Assembly: GCA_947561585.1 (NCBI GenBank)
Contig: CANNZV010000515.1
Span: 124,001 to 188,000, forward strand
DNA: 64,000 bases
DNA from: Caprella mutica
Taxonomy: Eukaryota; Arthropoda; Malacostraca; Amphipoda; Caprellidae
Direction: 5' to 3'
The position numbers and the translations under genes are program-made. Shown here one piece after another: positions 23,253-35,768 of this stretch. The number at the start of each line of letters is the position of its first letter. Position 1 is the stretch's first letter. The notes beneath the pieces are model-generated. The model did no database searches. It saw only the letters and a program-made list of their open reading frames with translations, and had not been told where the DNA came from.

Positions 23253-24773
23253 ACATGACACTCTATTCAGTCTTATTGCCTCTTATTACAAATATCTTTA
23301 AAGTGGCAATATATTTTAAGAATATGAGGTATATATGATAAATATGGCTTGAAAATAATAGTAGTATAAAAATACAAATCCTATTTTTATAATTTCTAAC
23401 TAATAATAAAATACAGTACAATGTAAGTAAAATAAATATCATCGCTTGATTATAGCATTTATATACAGATTGAGTATGAATCAATTCACTCCTTCTAATA
23501 TATCTCTCCACTTTTAGGGACTATATTACATTTGGAAACTATATTCTCGAATCAAAAAGGAGTACACACAATAAAAGGAGCACATAGAATAGATAAAGTT
23601 TCTCTTGCACGATGAATGCAGTGTCCATTCATATGAGTCTGGAGATGACAGCCTTGATGTGAATACAGATGAGCAACATGAGAGCATCTCAATGCACTGT
23701 TGGAGCATCTGATTCAGAGAGGAAGTAGTGTTTGCCTTGGAGATGGTACAGTTTACATCTTATTCTGGCGCATGGGGTACGCTCAATTAATTGATTATAT
23801 ATAAAATATAAACTAGAAATCGTTATGTACCTAAAGTATTGAAAAAATATTATAGTATTTATATACACCTATATGATTTGATTAATTGAGTAGGAATATA
23901 TTATGGTAAACGTTGGCATCATTTTATTAACAATTCGAAAATTCATTTCTTGATGATATATTACAATTGCTTAATAACTGCGATTATAAACGATGATAGA
24001 AATATCATCTACCTAGGAAAATATAAGATTGTATAATAATTCCATTTAATTTACCAAAAAATTAAGAATAATTATTAATATTTTACGATATATAATAATA
24101 TATACAGTACGGTCTCTCCAGAATAGTGTTTGAAAAAATTGTTTGATGCTATAAAATCTAAAAAAATCCATAAAAAAATCCGTATGGTGAATTTCGCTAT
24201 GAATATCTGCTGCAAACCTAAAAATTTAGTGCGACATGAGTGGAAGTTATGACGAAAACTTCTAAAATAAATAGATTTCATATTCAAAAGATAACAGAGA
24301 TGTATTTCTAAAACACGTGTTTAGCAATATATGTTCATGACATGTGATATTGTATGCAATATTCACTCGAAAAATAAAATCGCCGGTTTGGTCGTTACAT
24401 TATTGTCAATTGCGGCAAATATTGATAGTATTTCATCTGGAAATTGTATTATTCAAACATTATCCTCGGTTTTCATCAGGAAATTTCGATATTAGATTAT
24501 ATTAGAGTATTAAAAAAAGAATATTATTGCTATTTAAGTAAAAAATGTGATATAATAAAAATTATGTACAATGACGATGTGGCATATAAGAAACTGTAAA
24601 AATTTGACAATTTTTAACATATAATAAACTAACTCGTCTTCTGGTCATCACTTTTTCTTTTGAATTGATGATGATTGTGATACAATTATCAATAACTTTC
24701 TAATATAAAACTCAGAAAATAAGTGTGCAAAGAAGTTAAGCTTTGCTAATAGAAATCTGAAAGTATGGACAAG
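23253..24773. other. A+T-rich non-coding stretch
   Basis: Several short open frames are A+T-driven. No gene is supported. Confidence 0.55.
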
Positions 24774-25097
24774 GATTATTATACTACAACAAGATACACC
24801 ACTCTCGACAAATTCTTTTTAAAAAAGCGTCACATGGATTGGAAAGCGGGAACTAAAGCAACATTAACATTTAATGCTGATCATCTCTTCGTTTCTATTT
24901 TATTCATCTGTATCTATTCCACCGATGTAAAGCTATATTTTCCAGTAAATAATCTCCATTAATGAATGAAATAAAATTTAAAATATTATTAGACAAACCA
25001 AATGTTGCTGTTTCTCTAGTTCCCGCTTTCAAATCCAGATGGCGCTTTATAAAACAGAAATTGTCGAGAGTAGCATATCTTGTTGTAGTATAATATC
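24774..25097. mobile_element. MITE with about 95-bp terminal inverted repeats
   Basis: Arms at 24774-24865 and 25001-25097 are inverted copies sharing TATACTACAACAAGATA, ACTCTCGACAA, GAAAGCGGGAACTA and GCAACATT. The spacer is about 135 bp and non-coding; the open frame at 24765-24962 is an artefact of the arm. AAAGCG-CA-ATGGATT in the left arm matches AAAGCGCCATCTGGATT in the right. A TA target is plausible but not certain. The superfamily is not determined. Confidence 0.8.
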
Positions 25098-25970
25098 TTT
25101 GGTATAGAACAGTGTTGAAAATAATAAATTCAGTATCGTATTTTCAATCAGCCAATTGATAGCCATCAATAATAATTATCCATCTGTTTATTCAGAAGCA
25201 TACGAAATAAATATGCACACATATTTTAACTTCCATTCTATCAATGTAAATGCCAACTAATTATTATCCAATTAGTTTCTTTCTGTGACAAACAAGAAAC
25301 AAATTTGCATGCGATTATAGAAACAAATCCACAACAAGTTCTAATTTGCTTCGGTGTTTTTTATTCGTTATTAATCATTGTGGTTTTATCTAAAATTATT
25401 AGATGATTTTAATGATAGAGTTGAATGTATGCAAATATTTCTAGGGAAAATATTATTACTAAAAATACTTATGCGATATATACAGAGTGAATTGAATTAT
25501 TTATAAAATTATATATGCTAGGTATGTTAGCATATTGTATAAGTGGAAGAAATAATGTTAATGATTCTAATATTCGCTAAAATCAAGCAAACCGTATACT
25601 CTTGATATCTGTATTCAAATATTTTTTTGCCATAAAGGGCATTTAATCATCAGAAAATTTGACGTCATATACTATTACATTTAACATCAAAGACAATTTT
25701 ATTACAATTTTGTGAAGAATATTGAAGCATGTGCCAATGCAGATGATGTAAAATTTGAGCATACGTTATGATTATGATCAATGAAATGTATCTCCGTATG
25801 TGCTTTCTTAAAAATTTTCATATGATGTGCAATCTCTGCAAAAAGCATCCATCCTTGTTTGTTTAAGTGTGTGATAGTGAAAATATCATATGTGTATTGT
25901 GTAGTGTATACAATATATATGTCACGTGCGTTTGACTGATCTACAATGGTTGACAGACTCTTGTCAGAAT
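25098..25970. other. Non-coding stretch
   Basis: No gene or repeat edge is seen. Confidence 0.55.
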
Positions 25971-26482
25971 GACTCGTGTCCGAATGATACTTCGATAAAT
26001 GACATTCTGCCGAACGGAAATTTTAGACAAAAGGCATTTGGCCGAACAGATATTTGGCCGTAATATTTTTATTTTAAAAACAATAAATAGGATAGGTTGT
26101 AATATTAGTTAATATAGTTGAAAATAATAACTTTGTATAATATAATAAGCAATGATAACAAGTTCAAAAGTCGACCCTTTCTATTTGCAATGAAACCCAT
26201 TCAAAGATTTCATTCTTATTGTTTAGCACTATTATGCCCTTGTAATTCGTATTATGGATCCACATCATATAAAAAAATCCTTTTCATAAAATTCAATTCA
26301 ATGGAAATAAAAAAAAACATTTATTAGAATAAACGGAGGCTGCAGTTCATAATATGAATACACAATTACACATTGCATAAATACTCTTTCGACCAAATTT
26401 ACCCCAAAATTGTCTTACAACCAAATGTCCATTCGGTCTAATGTACTTCGGCTAAGTGTCCTTCGGCGAAGTGTCCGCACAC
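25971..26482. mobile_element. 0.5-kb element with TTCGGC-word ends
   Basis: The left end (25971-26062) repeats words such as GTGTCCGAATGA, TGACATTCTGCCGAACGG and GGCATTTGGCCGAACAG. The right end (26413-26482) carries inverted counterparts: AAATGTCCATTCGG, TGTACTTCGGC, TGTCCTTCGGCGAAG and TGTCCGCACAC. The middle is A+T-rich, and its 69-codon open frame (26118-26327) shows no motif. The outer edges are approximate. It abuts another word-ended element at 26493. Confidence 0.65.
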
Positions 26483-26492
26483 GATCTGCAAT

Positions 26493-26892
26493 ATCGATCG
26501 ATTATTCTTTGTGATCGGGTGATCAATCGATAGCGCAATCAATCATCGATCAATTGCTGCAGTTCGAATTATATGTTTTTTAGTTTATGCAGTTAATTTA
26601 TAAATTTCATAGGGAACCATCAATTGATTGATAAGGAAACAGGAAAACTTCCGTGAATCATTCGAACGCGCAGCAATTGATAGAAGGTACCCTACGAAAT
26701 GTAACAATTAGATAGATGCCTAACCTCAAAAAAAAATCATATCGTTCGAATGCAAAGGAATCAATTGATGATACACTATGAAATGTACCTACCAATTAGA
26801 TGTATAAATTAAAAATATCCATATCATTCGAACTCGCAGTAATCGATTGATGATTGCGCTATCAATCCAATACAGCCCTGTATCGATTGATC
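26493..26892. mobile_element. 0.4-kb element with ATCGATTGAT-word ends
   Basis: Both ends carry clustered ATCGAT/CAATTGAT words and inverted blocks. GATAGCGCAATCAATCATCGAT near 26530 pairs in part with ATCGATTGATGATTGCGCTATC near 26853, and GCAGTTCGAATTATATG near 26564 pairs with CATATCATTCGAACTCGC near 26820. Two internal copies of TCAATTGAT-(N)-ATTCGAACG-CA also alternate. There is no protein. It lies 10 bp from the TTCGGC-word element. Confidence 0.65.
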
Positions 26893-29255
26893 AGACAAGC
26901 GCAGGTGACATTGATATACTATACATACAGTCATACATTTCTAAATAAAATAAAAAAGTCATATCATTATTTTGAATTATTTGAATAGAAAGGCACAAAA
27001 TCAAATAGGGTAAAGACTACAACAAATTTTATTATGATTAAACTTCCAAATCCTATCGTCCAATGTATTCTTTATTTCTGGAAAAATGGAGCTGAGCAGA
27101 GGCATAGGGAAATTAATAGTGAGTAAAGGGTCTGAATGATATCCTTTCTAGATCCGATAAAATGGCCGTTAACTAAGTTCATAAAACATTTTGATATTTA
27201 CTAATTTCTAATCGACTCATGTGAACACCCAAAATGTCAGAGTACAAGACGTTAATCTGAATATATATTTTCTATCGACGTTTTTAATGTTTACATTTGT
27301 GTTAGAGCCTCATTCAATTCAAATAAAATAGGAATATACTGTCTCTTTCCTCTCAACATTAGTCTTATTCATAGATGTTGTCTGTACAACTCTGGCACAT
27401 AAGTCTGCTAAGTACATCTCCTCCACTCTTTCTGCTAATACCACACAATTCTGCTGGCAACACTCACAAGCTCTCACTCCATAAAACTCTCATCACAGTT
27501 TAATTTAAAATCATTCTTGAAGCGGCTTGCAGCTACATGAAATCTTACGGTTTGGAGAGAATCTTTTTTGTTTCAAATGCCCAACAATTTGATCATTTAA
27601 AGTTTGTGATGGAGTTTTGTTGTTCTTCTAAAATGGATTTATTTTTAGAATTTATACTTAATAATATAGAGTCTGAACCGAAAATAGAAGCAAAATACGT
27701 CCGAGGAAAATTTTCATATTAATTTACTATTTAGTTTTTACAGTCATACAATTTCTCTGATATATGTTTTTATTTTGTATAAGGAACAATTGAAGTACTT
27801 GGACACTCACAGCACTTGAAAAGTGGCGGTTACATATGAACTGATCTGACCGTTATGAATTTTTGAATGACCGACCAATCAACTCCTACGTTACACCAAC
27901 TTCCCGAGTACTGTGACCCTAACTGAGTACAGCAGGGCTCTCCTAGTTTACAATCAACCTGAGATTGAAGATAACAACAAAAGCGTTTTCCGATTTTAAA
28001 TCTGTAAAATTATTGCTATACCAGCGGACCACTATTTTCAGGCTCTCTCATCGGATAGCTTGGTTTTTCGCGCGGGAGGGTCTTAAACTGCGTATCAATC
28101 TAGAATTTTCGATACTGTTGAATATTTTAAATGTCATATCAATTATCATTACTAATTTGAATGTAATCCTGATGATTTTATAGCTCTTAATCATAGAGTT
28201 CCAATAATTTATACACTAAATCTATGCTTCAAAATTCATACTCCACCATTAAATGTTGAGTGTTCGTAGAGCTCACATTTGCTCGTGACCTCTACCATTC
28301 TCTTTTTAATTAGATGTGTATTGTAGGAAAATGTTATGCCTTATATTTTCTTGTTATGTTAATTGCAGCCTGCATAATAGAGAAATAATTGCCATGTTCT
28401 ATCAATGAAGTTATTAATTATAATACAAAGACACTGGTCGGTTCAGTGCATTAAAACCTATAACTCTATTATATCGAGTGAACGGGGAAAATATACATAC
28501 GCGAAATATCATAACTCTGTAAATTATCTTAGATATGTTCATTTGAATCCCTTAACAACAATGCCAGAAGATATCGCATCAACACCCAGTGGTAGCTATT
28601 TTCATAAAGATGTACTTATCCGACCAGAAAATCCCATTTATTCTTATTATCATTGGAGAGCAATTCCCATTATATGGTTCACCCCCCACTGTCTCTGAAT
28701 GGACTCATGCCTCGACAATAATTCACCAGGATATTATGGATTAGGCCATACATGAATTGTTATGGAAAGAGATAATAACATGGATACGGGGGACTTATTC
28801 CTATCTTGTGAATGAGTTGAGAACTAGAGCGAAGATCTTAAAAAATCGCGCATATTTCTCATATTGTATGGAAGAAAGGAGATTTCTTCCATTATAATTT
28901 ATCTTTATATGATATTTTGTAACGATAAATCAATTTTATTATGCCAATATGTGACAAACTTTCTCGATAGTGTTATTCATCATTTGAATGTCAATGAATT
29001 GTACCATCTTAAGATAATGTTATTATTGGTGTAGATTTTAAATTTATAAATTTTCAGGATACGCTATAAAGTGTTGACATTGTAGCCCATTTTATATATT
29101 TTCAAGACTTTAAATTTGATAAATATCATTATTTTGAAACTCAAATAATAGAGCAACTGTGTATACATTTGAATAAAAAATGATTACATATTCAAACCTC
29201 AAATTCACAGTAATTAATCATTTAATGTGTAGTGCAACAGGATTTATAGCTCAAT
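26893..29255. other. Non-coding; one unassigned open frame
   Basis: An open frame at 27537-27722 reads as a moderately polar 61-residue peptide (VSNAQQFDHLKFVMEF, then NNIESEPKIEAKYVRG), better than background but without a family I recognise. The 97-codon frame at 28405-28698 also shows nothing. A GC-richer patch at 27800-27960 has no frame. None is called as a gene. Confidence 0.4.
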
Positions 29256-29259
29256 TTAA

Positions 29260-29563
29260 CAGGTTGACTGGTGTACTTCAAAACGAAGTTTTGTCTAACT
29301 GAAATTTCCAAAATTTCCAAGTTTACATTAATTTTGTTACTTCTGTATCACGTGTTCCACGATAGCAACAGGAGCTAAGTATCTCTGTGTTAAGCTAAGT
29401 ATCTCTGTGTTAAGCTAAGTATCTCTATTGATCATGTTTGTATGATAAAAACGGTGATATAATTGCTACAATTCAATTAGGGTTTAAAACATTGACAGTG
29501 GTATATACATTTGTCTATCAGTAATATGCGGAATGGTACAAATGTGTACCAACTATCAACGTG
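29260..29563. mobile_element. 304-bp TTAA MITE, piggyBac-like
   Basis: TTAA at 29256-29259 and 29564-29567 flank imperfect inverted ends: CAGGTTGACTGGTGTAC on the left and CACGTTGATAGTTGGTACAC read inward from the right. The right end also has GGTACAAATGTGTACC and ATATGCGGAATGG, echoing the subterminal GTACCATATGTGTACC and ATACGCGGGGAACG of the 16937-19104 element. It is therefore likely a diverged relative. There is no protein. Confidence 0.65.
29374..29427. repeat. 20-bp tandem repeat, 2.7 copies
   Basis: The unit gctaagtatctctgtgttaa occurs at 29374 and 29394, with a partial third copy at 29414. It lies inside the TTAA MITE. Confidence 0.9.
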
Positions 29564-29567
29564 TTAA

Positions 29568-30239
29568 GAATCAAATATTAAAATCACTTGTCCGGTTAAA
29601 AGTAAACGCAAAATACATCATTCCGATGTTACTGCATCTTGCATTTGTAATCAGAGTTCCTTTCAGGTCCAATCACCTTCTAAATTCAGACTCAGCTTCG
29701 ATCCCAATATTCCTTCGCGAGTTTCAAGCATTTTTCTTGAAGTTTTGTTCAAAGCTCCATTCGCAGTCAAATTGTTTCACAGTCTTTGGCCGCTATTAGC
29801 ATAGATAATTTGCTGCAAGAAGAACGAGATAGCCTGTTCTGTAGCAACCATATAATGCATTGCAAACGCATGGAGAATGTAGCTTTGCTGAAAAAAAGAA
29901 CAAGAAAATCACAAATCTTCGAAATTAACTTAGTACTGAAGTTCAAATTATATGGAGATGATTTGAATATCAAAGGGAACATAAAAGTTACAGAGCAGAC
30001 TGTATAGGGATATCCGAATCGTATATATATATGTATATGATATCATAAAATAGAGGTAATACATATATATACTGGACATCATATGACAGTTAAAGCTCTT
30101 ACAGCGGACGATCTTTGAACGGACACCCATACAAAGAACAAAAATTACTCACCCTTGCGGACTGCAGATCGCTACAACGACCTCTTTAAATTACATGGTT
30201 TTGCATATTTTTTATCCGTCTACCAAGTATCTAGTCAAA
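29568..30239. other. Non-coding stretch
   Basis: Overlapping short frames on both strands at 29533-30007 show no motif and no compositional support. Nothing is called. Confidence 0.5.
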
Positions 30240-30640
30240 CATTTATTATATTCATAGGTATTACATTTTACAAAATTACAATCAACACTTTAATATATTT
30301 TTTTTTTTAATAAAAAGTATTTTGATCTAGTTGCCTTTTCCCTATAAATTTTATTTGATTAGAAAAGTTTTATAGAAAATAATAAGAGGTGTAACTATTC
30401 TATTTTATAGAATAGTTACAGTTATACCTTCCTTATTATTTTGTACATTTATATAAGTAAGTTATATAGATATTATAAGATTTTCATTTAATAGTAATCT
30501 GAGATTGTTTACCTTCATTATGTTTTCTTTGAAATGCTTTTAAAGAAAACTTATAAAGTTTAAATCCCTAACTAAACTAAATAATACGATCGGGACACTT
30601 TTCTAGTACACTTTTGTACGAGCTTTACCTGTATGGACTT
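30240..30640 (+). repeat. Dispersed repeat, copy B
   Basis: This copy is collinear with copies A (6200-6590) and C (63390-64000). It is closest to C over 30425-30600, with long identical strings such as ATTATAAGATTTTCATTTAAT and AAAGTTTAAATCCC. It also contains a small hairpin, GTAACTATTCTA-TTT-TAGAATAGTTAC, at about 30390-30420. No frame supports a protein. Confidence 0.7.
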
Positions 30641-32839
30641 CAGTTTCAAGTGTAATAAAAAATACGACCTTTTTTATATCTGCTACAAATGTATGGATGA
30701 ATAATGAACACTACTTATAAATGAGCCTTTGTAGTTCTATATGATTACTCTTCTCTGTAGTACAATATATAATTAATAAGCATAGATCAGAGCACACAAT
30801 AATGAATCACTGTTCTGTTTCTTAGTTATGTCTCTTCTCATTACTGCACATCAAGACCTCATCAGTTATTGCATTATCTGTCAGATGAGCGGCGTAATAA
30901 TGATACATTTACTCCTCAAGATGATGACAGTAACTAATGACTAGGTGTGGACTTGGCTGTGATGATCTCTCCTGCTTACCGAGAAACTTGTGATGGGGCC
31001 ATAGAAGATGAATTAGGTTATACTTTAAATTCAGTGGTAATACTATAATAAAAGCGAATAAATGATAATGACAGAATTCACTAAGACTGTGTCGCAGTAT
31101 TCAGTAAGTGAAAAATAATGGAAACACATTGCATTTTTCAAGTGGAATCCAAATTTGTGCAGCCCCTGATGAACTGTGTTTGTGGAAACTGTGGTTTATA
31201 TCTTTCAGTATAATTCCTTACTGATTAGTTACACAAGATAATCGACTTCTATTCAAAGGTAATTTCAATATTATTTGATATACTCATGGACAATGATGTT
31301 ACAATATAATATTGATACTATTTGAATGGTAAAATGAAAGGGTGAAGTATATTATTGTGTACTTATTTTCTACTCTAATTATTAGCGAATAAAATGATAC
31401 ATCGGGTACTATTTAATATAAATACAGTGAATATTTAATATTTAAATAAATGAGTGTTTTGCGAGCAATGTGAAATAAATAATATTAATTTTGCAAAATT
31501 AGTGCGTATAAATAAGAGAAAAGACTGTGAATACTGAGATCATTATTTATTGTGGTATGAATATATTTAAATTATATCTAAAATATACTGACATTTATTA
31601 TTTCTAATGCAAGTTATATTGTAATGATAATTGATATGACTGTTAAATCTGCTGGGACACGCTTTTATTAAATATTGCGAGCTTCGATAAAAATAATAAT
31701 TATTGCATATATTTAATATTGCGGGCTTCATTTTAATTAATTCTTTAGACAAAAATTCCCAAGTAATAATTATGGTTTCTGAAAAGAAAGCCTTTGTTTA
31801 GTGTAATTATTTCCAATGAATAACACCTCCTTCTCAATGGAAGAATAAATAAAACCAATTGAACATTACGAATATCATTTTCTATTGTTACGGAATAAGG
31901 AAACTATTTTCCATTTGAACGTATACGGGTAATTGCACTTTCTCAAACTGCATTTGAGTCTCATCATAAATTTAGGTAAGTTTTCATTTGTACATATAAA
32001 AATATAAAACAAAAAATACAATATTTAGCTACTTTTAAACATTCATTTATTTTACATATGTTTGCTAACTATTTACTAAATATGCCCAGTAGAAACGAGA
32101 ATATAGTAATGCATGTCGCGGCAATATCCTGATATTGTCGGTGGGAAAGATATTTGTGACGAATAAAGCAAAAATGACTGGAGGTAATCATATTGGCAAT
32201 GTCCATCGAGGGAACATTCCATTGATATCAGAGCGCGATGTAGCAACACTGAGGGGAGGTTGCGATTTAGAGGTGATGTTCCGAGAACATTGTTATAATG
32301 TTACCTAGATATTTATAGTTCAAGACTTCTGTCACATCCCCCAATTGTTAAAATTGCAATATTCCCACTAGATCAGCTTAGACTATTTCTTACGAAAGAA
32401 TAAACTTTTGCTGTGTCGATATTATATCATAAATATATTTGACTTGATAAGAGAAATTAATAATCAGAGTCGATTCATCAGAGCGCCATTCATCACCTCA
32501 ATATCCCATCAGCAGCTAATTGAGTCATTCCGTTCCGAAGAAGATATTGTGTCGCAAAATCTGCCTCTGATGATTGCCTAATGTTAGCAGAGAACCAAGA
32601 TAGGATATGATGGTAAATAATTGAACATTGAATATTTTCGAATGAAATAATACGTAATAGTCATATTAGGTTCGTAACAACTAATTAGTTTGAATATCTT
32701 TCTTCAATCTTATTTACTTCATTTAGTTTTAATTTTAAACATCAATTACCCTGCAAAGAAAAAGTTATTGTATCAGCAGTTAAGGTGGCGTTCATACTAT
32801 TGCCCAACATAAAAATCTTTCTGGGTACCAAAAAGTATA
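30641..32839. other. Non-coding stretch
   Basis: GC-richer patches at about 32150-32290 and 32470-32600 have no sustained frame. No gene is called. Confidence 0.5.
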
Positions 32840-33180
32840 GGGGAGAACTTGGAGAATTCGGACAGTTTTTGTTAAAAACTACTAAATAATTCGTAAATTA
32901 ATTCGAATTTTACTATTTGAATATTTTTGTATGTAGATAAATAATGTTACTTCAATTTATATTGTAACTGTTTTTCAGTTTAAACCTTCATTCAAAAGTT
33001 AGAAATCAAAATGTAAGAGAGATTCAAGTGTCCGAATGCTCCTTCCAAGAGGGAGACTTCGGACAAGCTGTGAGGATGATTCGGACATCATTAAAATGGT
33101 TAAAACATTGGAAATTCAGGCAATTAAACGATAGGATTGAATTTGGATCTACTAATTTAATTGAAATAAATATTTATTAT

Positions 33181-33272
33181 TGGGCCCAAGACAGTTAGGC
33201 CCAGGACAATTGGGCTTCACGACAATTAGGCCCCGGACAATTGGGCCCGAAGACAATTGGGCCCCGAGACCA
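33181..33272. repeat. Word array, GACAATTGGGCCC type
   Basis: Six copies of a 13-17 bp word run in tandem: ttgggcccaagacag, ttaggcccaggacaa, ttgggcttcacgacaa, ttaggccccggacaa, ttgggcccgaagacaa and ttgggccccgagacc. An open frame starting at 33180 translates it and is not a gene. No inverted partner was found, so it is likely a solo end or truncated element. Confidence 0.85.
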
Positions 33273-33599
33273 TTATTTTATTTTTTCCAATTTTTTTTCA
33301 GAGTTAATTGTATCAACTTATTTAAAGACTCTGTAATAACTAGGTTTGTGACAATATTCGTTTTGCATAAAAATATAGTCTTGAGCATATGTAAAATAAA
33401 AAATATTCCTTACATGAAAAAATATTCTCGTTATGAAAAATTTTAAGTTTTCAATAGAACATATTCTTTTCATGAATAAATACTATTATTCTTTCAAACT
33501 ACAATGATTTTCTGTTCCGAGATAGGTCATGTAAGCAACAAATTTCATAGTTACAGTACCTCTATTTAGTGAACTCCTGTGAAGTAAATGAGTTAGGAT

Positions 33600-35360
33600 T
33601 AAATAGTGTTGCAAAAAAAAAAAGTTTTTTATATTTGATGTTTTTTTTTCAAAAAGAAACAATGTTTTTTTAACAAAAAACAGAAATCAGTGTTTTTTTA
33701 GAAAAAGTGTTTATTTTTAATACACTAATTTTCCTTTGAAAATGATACATATTGATCATGTAACTCAATAGGTTTAATAAAACACATCATTTTATGACCT
33801 ATTAGTTTGTAAACATCATAAAACATGGTTAGAAGCAACACAAAGGAGACAGAAAGTGAAGCAGTTCAGTACTGGTATGCATTCTGTACAGTACAAGTAG
33901 CAAGCCAGTGTTTTCGCATTCAACTGTCTTGTAAAATGTTTCTCTCCTTCAAGTTTGCTGTTTTATTACGGATATCAAATAATTGTTGATCTGTGTTATC
34001 AACCTGGAGCATTGTTAACGATGGGAACAATTTTTCTTTTTGTTCCTTCATTTTATGGAGTCTGGCCAGAATACTACACTTTGCTCTGCTGTTTTATAAT
34101 TAAAAGCACTAGGAATATCGACTGGAACAGGCCCAAGATTTTGTTCAGAGTTAGAGTCCTGCAACTGTCTACTTTTGTACCTAATATAATGGTAGTGAAG
34201 ATCTGAGATGGAAGTTCTTAATCGAAATCTTCAACTTCAGGAGTAACATGTAAAGGTTCATCTAAATCAATGTTTTGTGATTGTATTTGATTCTGAAGTG
34301 TGAGAACATTTGCATTTTTCTAAGAAATGGATGTTAAGTCTCTCCAAAAGAACTTGACTCAAATATGTGTGTTGCTTGCGAAGATGAGGCTTCATTTATG
34401 TTCTTGCCTGTCTGTTCTTTGTTTCAAATATTTTTACTTTCACTTCACAATTATTACAAAGTCTTTCAGTGAATCTGTTTCTTCCATTTATCTAAATTCA
34501 TGGTTTGATTTGTTGAAGTCTGCAGCGCAGGTTAGCTGTGTGCGTCTTTTCAGGAACAATAACATGGGTTTCTTTTGAATTCTCACTACAATTTTGCCTA
34601 CAAATAACAAGTTATTGGACAAATTAACCTTATGTTGCAGACATCATACTAATTTCACCATTACATAATTTTTTCCTGATGACAGCAAAACGTGTTGCCA
34701 ATGAATCCCTTCAACTACCGATTTAGAATCTGAAGTAATATTTGCATGATATAAGCGTGAAATTTTCGATACTGAGCTTAAACTCATTTTTCTGTTTATT
34801 GTCTGTGCTTTGATTTCTAAATTATCAAAATAGATTTAGCATTCTTTGCAACTATGAACAGATTAAATCCATTATCCTCAACAACAGCTTTTGAGCTGGA
34901 TTCAATCAATCTTTAATTAAATGTTCATCAATTGGTAAAATTGATCCAAAAGTATCTTTAACTCCTGGCTTGATACCTTGATAGGTGTATATTTATTCTA
35001 AACCAACTCCCAAGATTCAAGGAAAATGAATCACTATTTTCATGATGTTGAAAAAATTATGAAATTGTGACAAAGTTCACTAACAAATTATTGAGCAAAC
35101 AATCATAAATAGATACTTGAGTAAATTTTGACTAAAAACACTTGTAAAATGATTGTTATGAATATATATAGAGCAATCTTGTTACTCTTGTATAATATTA
35201 AAACAAAAAGGTTTTCTAGGAAAAAAAACAGTGTATTTTAAAATAAAACAGTATTTCCAATAAAAAACACTTTTTATGCTGTTTTTTATTGGGCGATGTT
35301 TTTTTTAATAAAAAACATGTTTAAAAAAAATAAAATGTTTTTTTAATGGTTGCATCAATA
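33600..35360 (-). mobile_element. hAT-like element, 8-bp target duplication
   Basis: GTTAGGAT is duplicated exactly at 33592-33599 and 35361-35368. The ends are TAAATAGTGTTGCAAAAAA on the left and TATTGATGCAACCATTAAA read inward from the right, in the hAT style (TAGnGTTGCAA). Just inside both ends lie runs of GTTTTTT/AAAAAAC words. The interior has broken minus-strand readings, for example GVKDTFGSILPIDEHLIK near 34910-34965 and SRLYHANITSDSKSVVEG near 34700-34770, which look like old coding sequence. I cannot assign them to a named domain. Plus-strand frames at 33955-34206 and 34327-34578 are not convincing. Confidence 0.65.
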
Positions 35361-35768
35361 GTTAGGATGTAGCCAATAGAAAATAAGAATTTAGCTATTT
35401 TAGATGAAGAAACAATAGGAAATAAGGATGTAGGTATTTTAGACATGCCGGAATTATTGGAACATACAAATTGAATTAAAGTTAATGTGAATTATTTGAA
35501 GGTTTAAGAATTATTATTACAAAATGTATTCTCATAATCTCATTTTATCCCAACAACTGTTCAAACATCTGTTCAATGTAATGTATAACTTTTAAAATTT
35601 ACCCATTTTTTACCAAATATTTGTCTTTGTCAGACGATGTACACAACAACACATTGGATCCATATGACATGATTCGAAATGATAAGACTTATTTAAATAC
35701 TTCAAAGATTTTCAATACATTGAAACATGAGTTTATCATCCAAATGTGTGAAAGAGCTTGCTAATATA

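Noticed and set aside
33180..33446. 88-codon plus-strand frame beginning GPRQLGPGQLG
   Set aside because: It translates the GGGCCC word array and then A+T-rich sequence.
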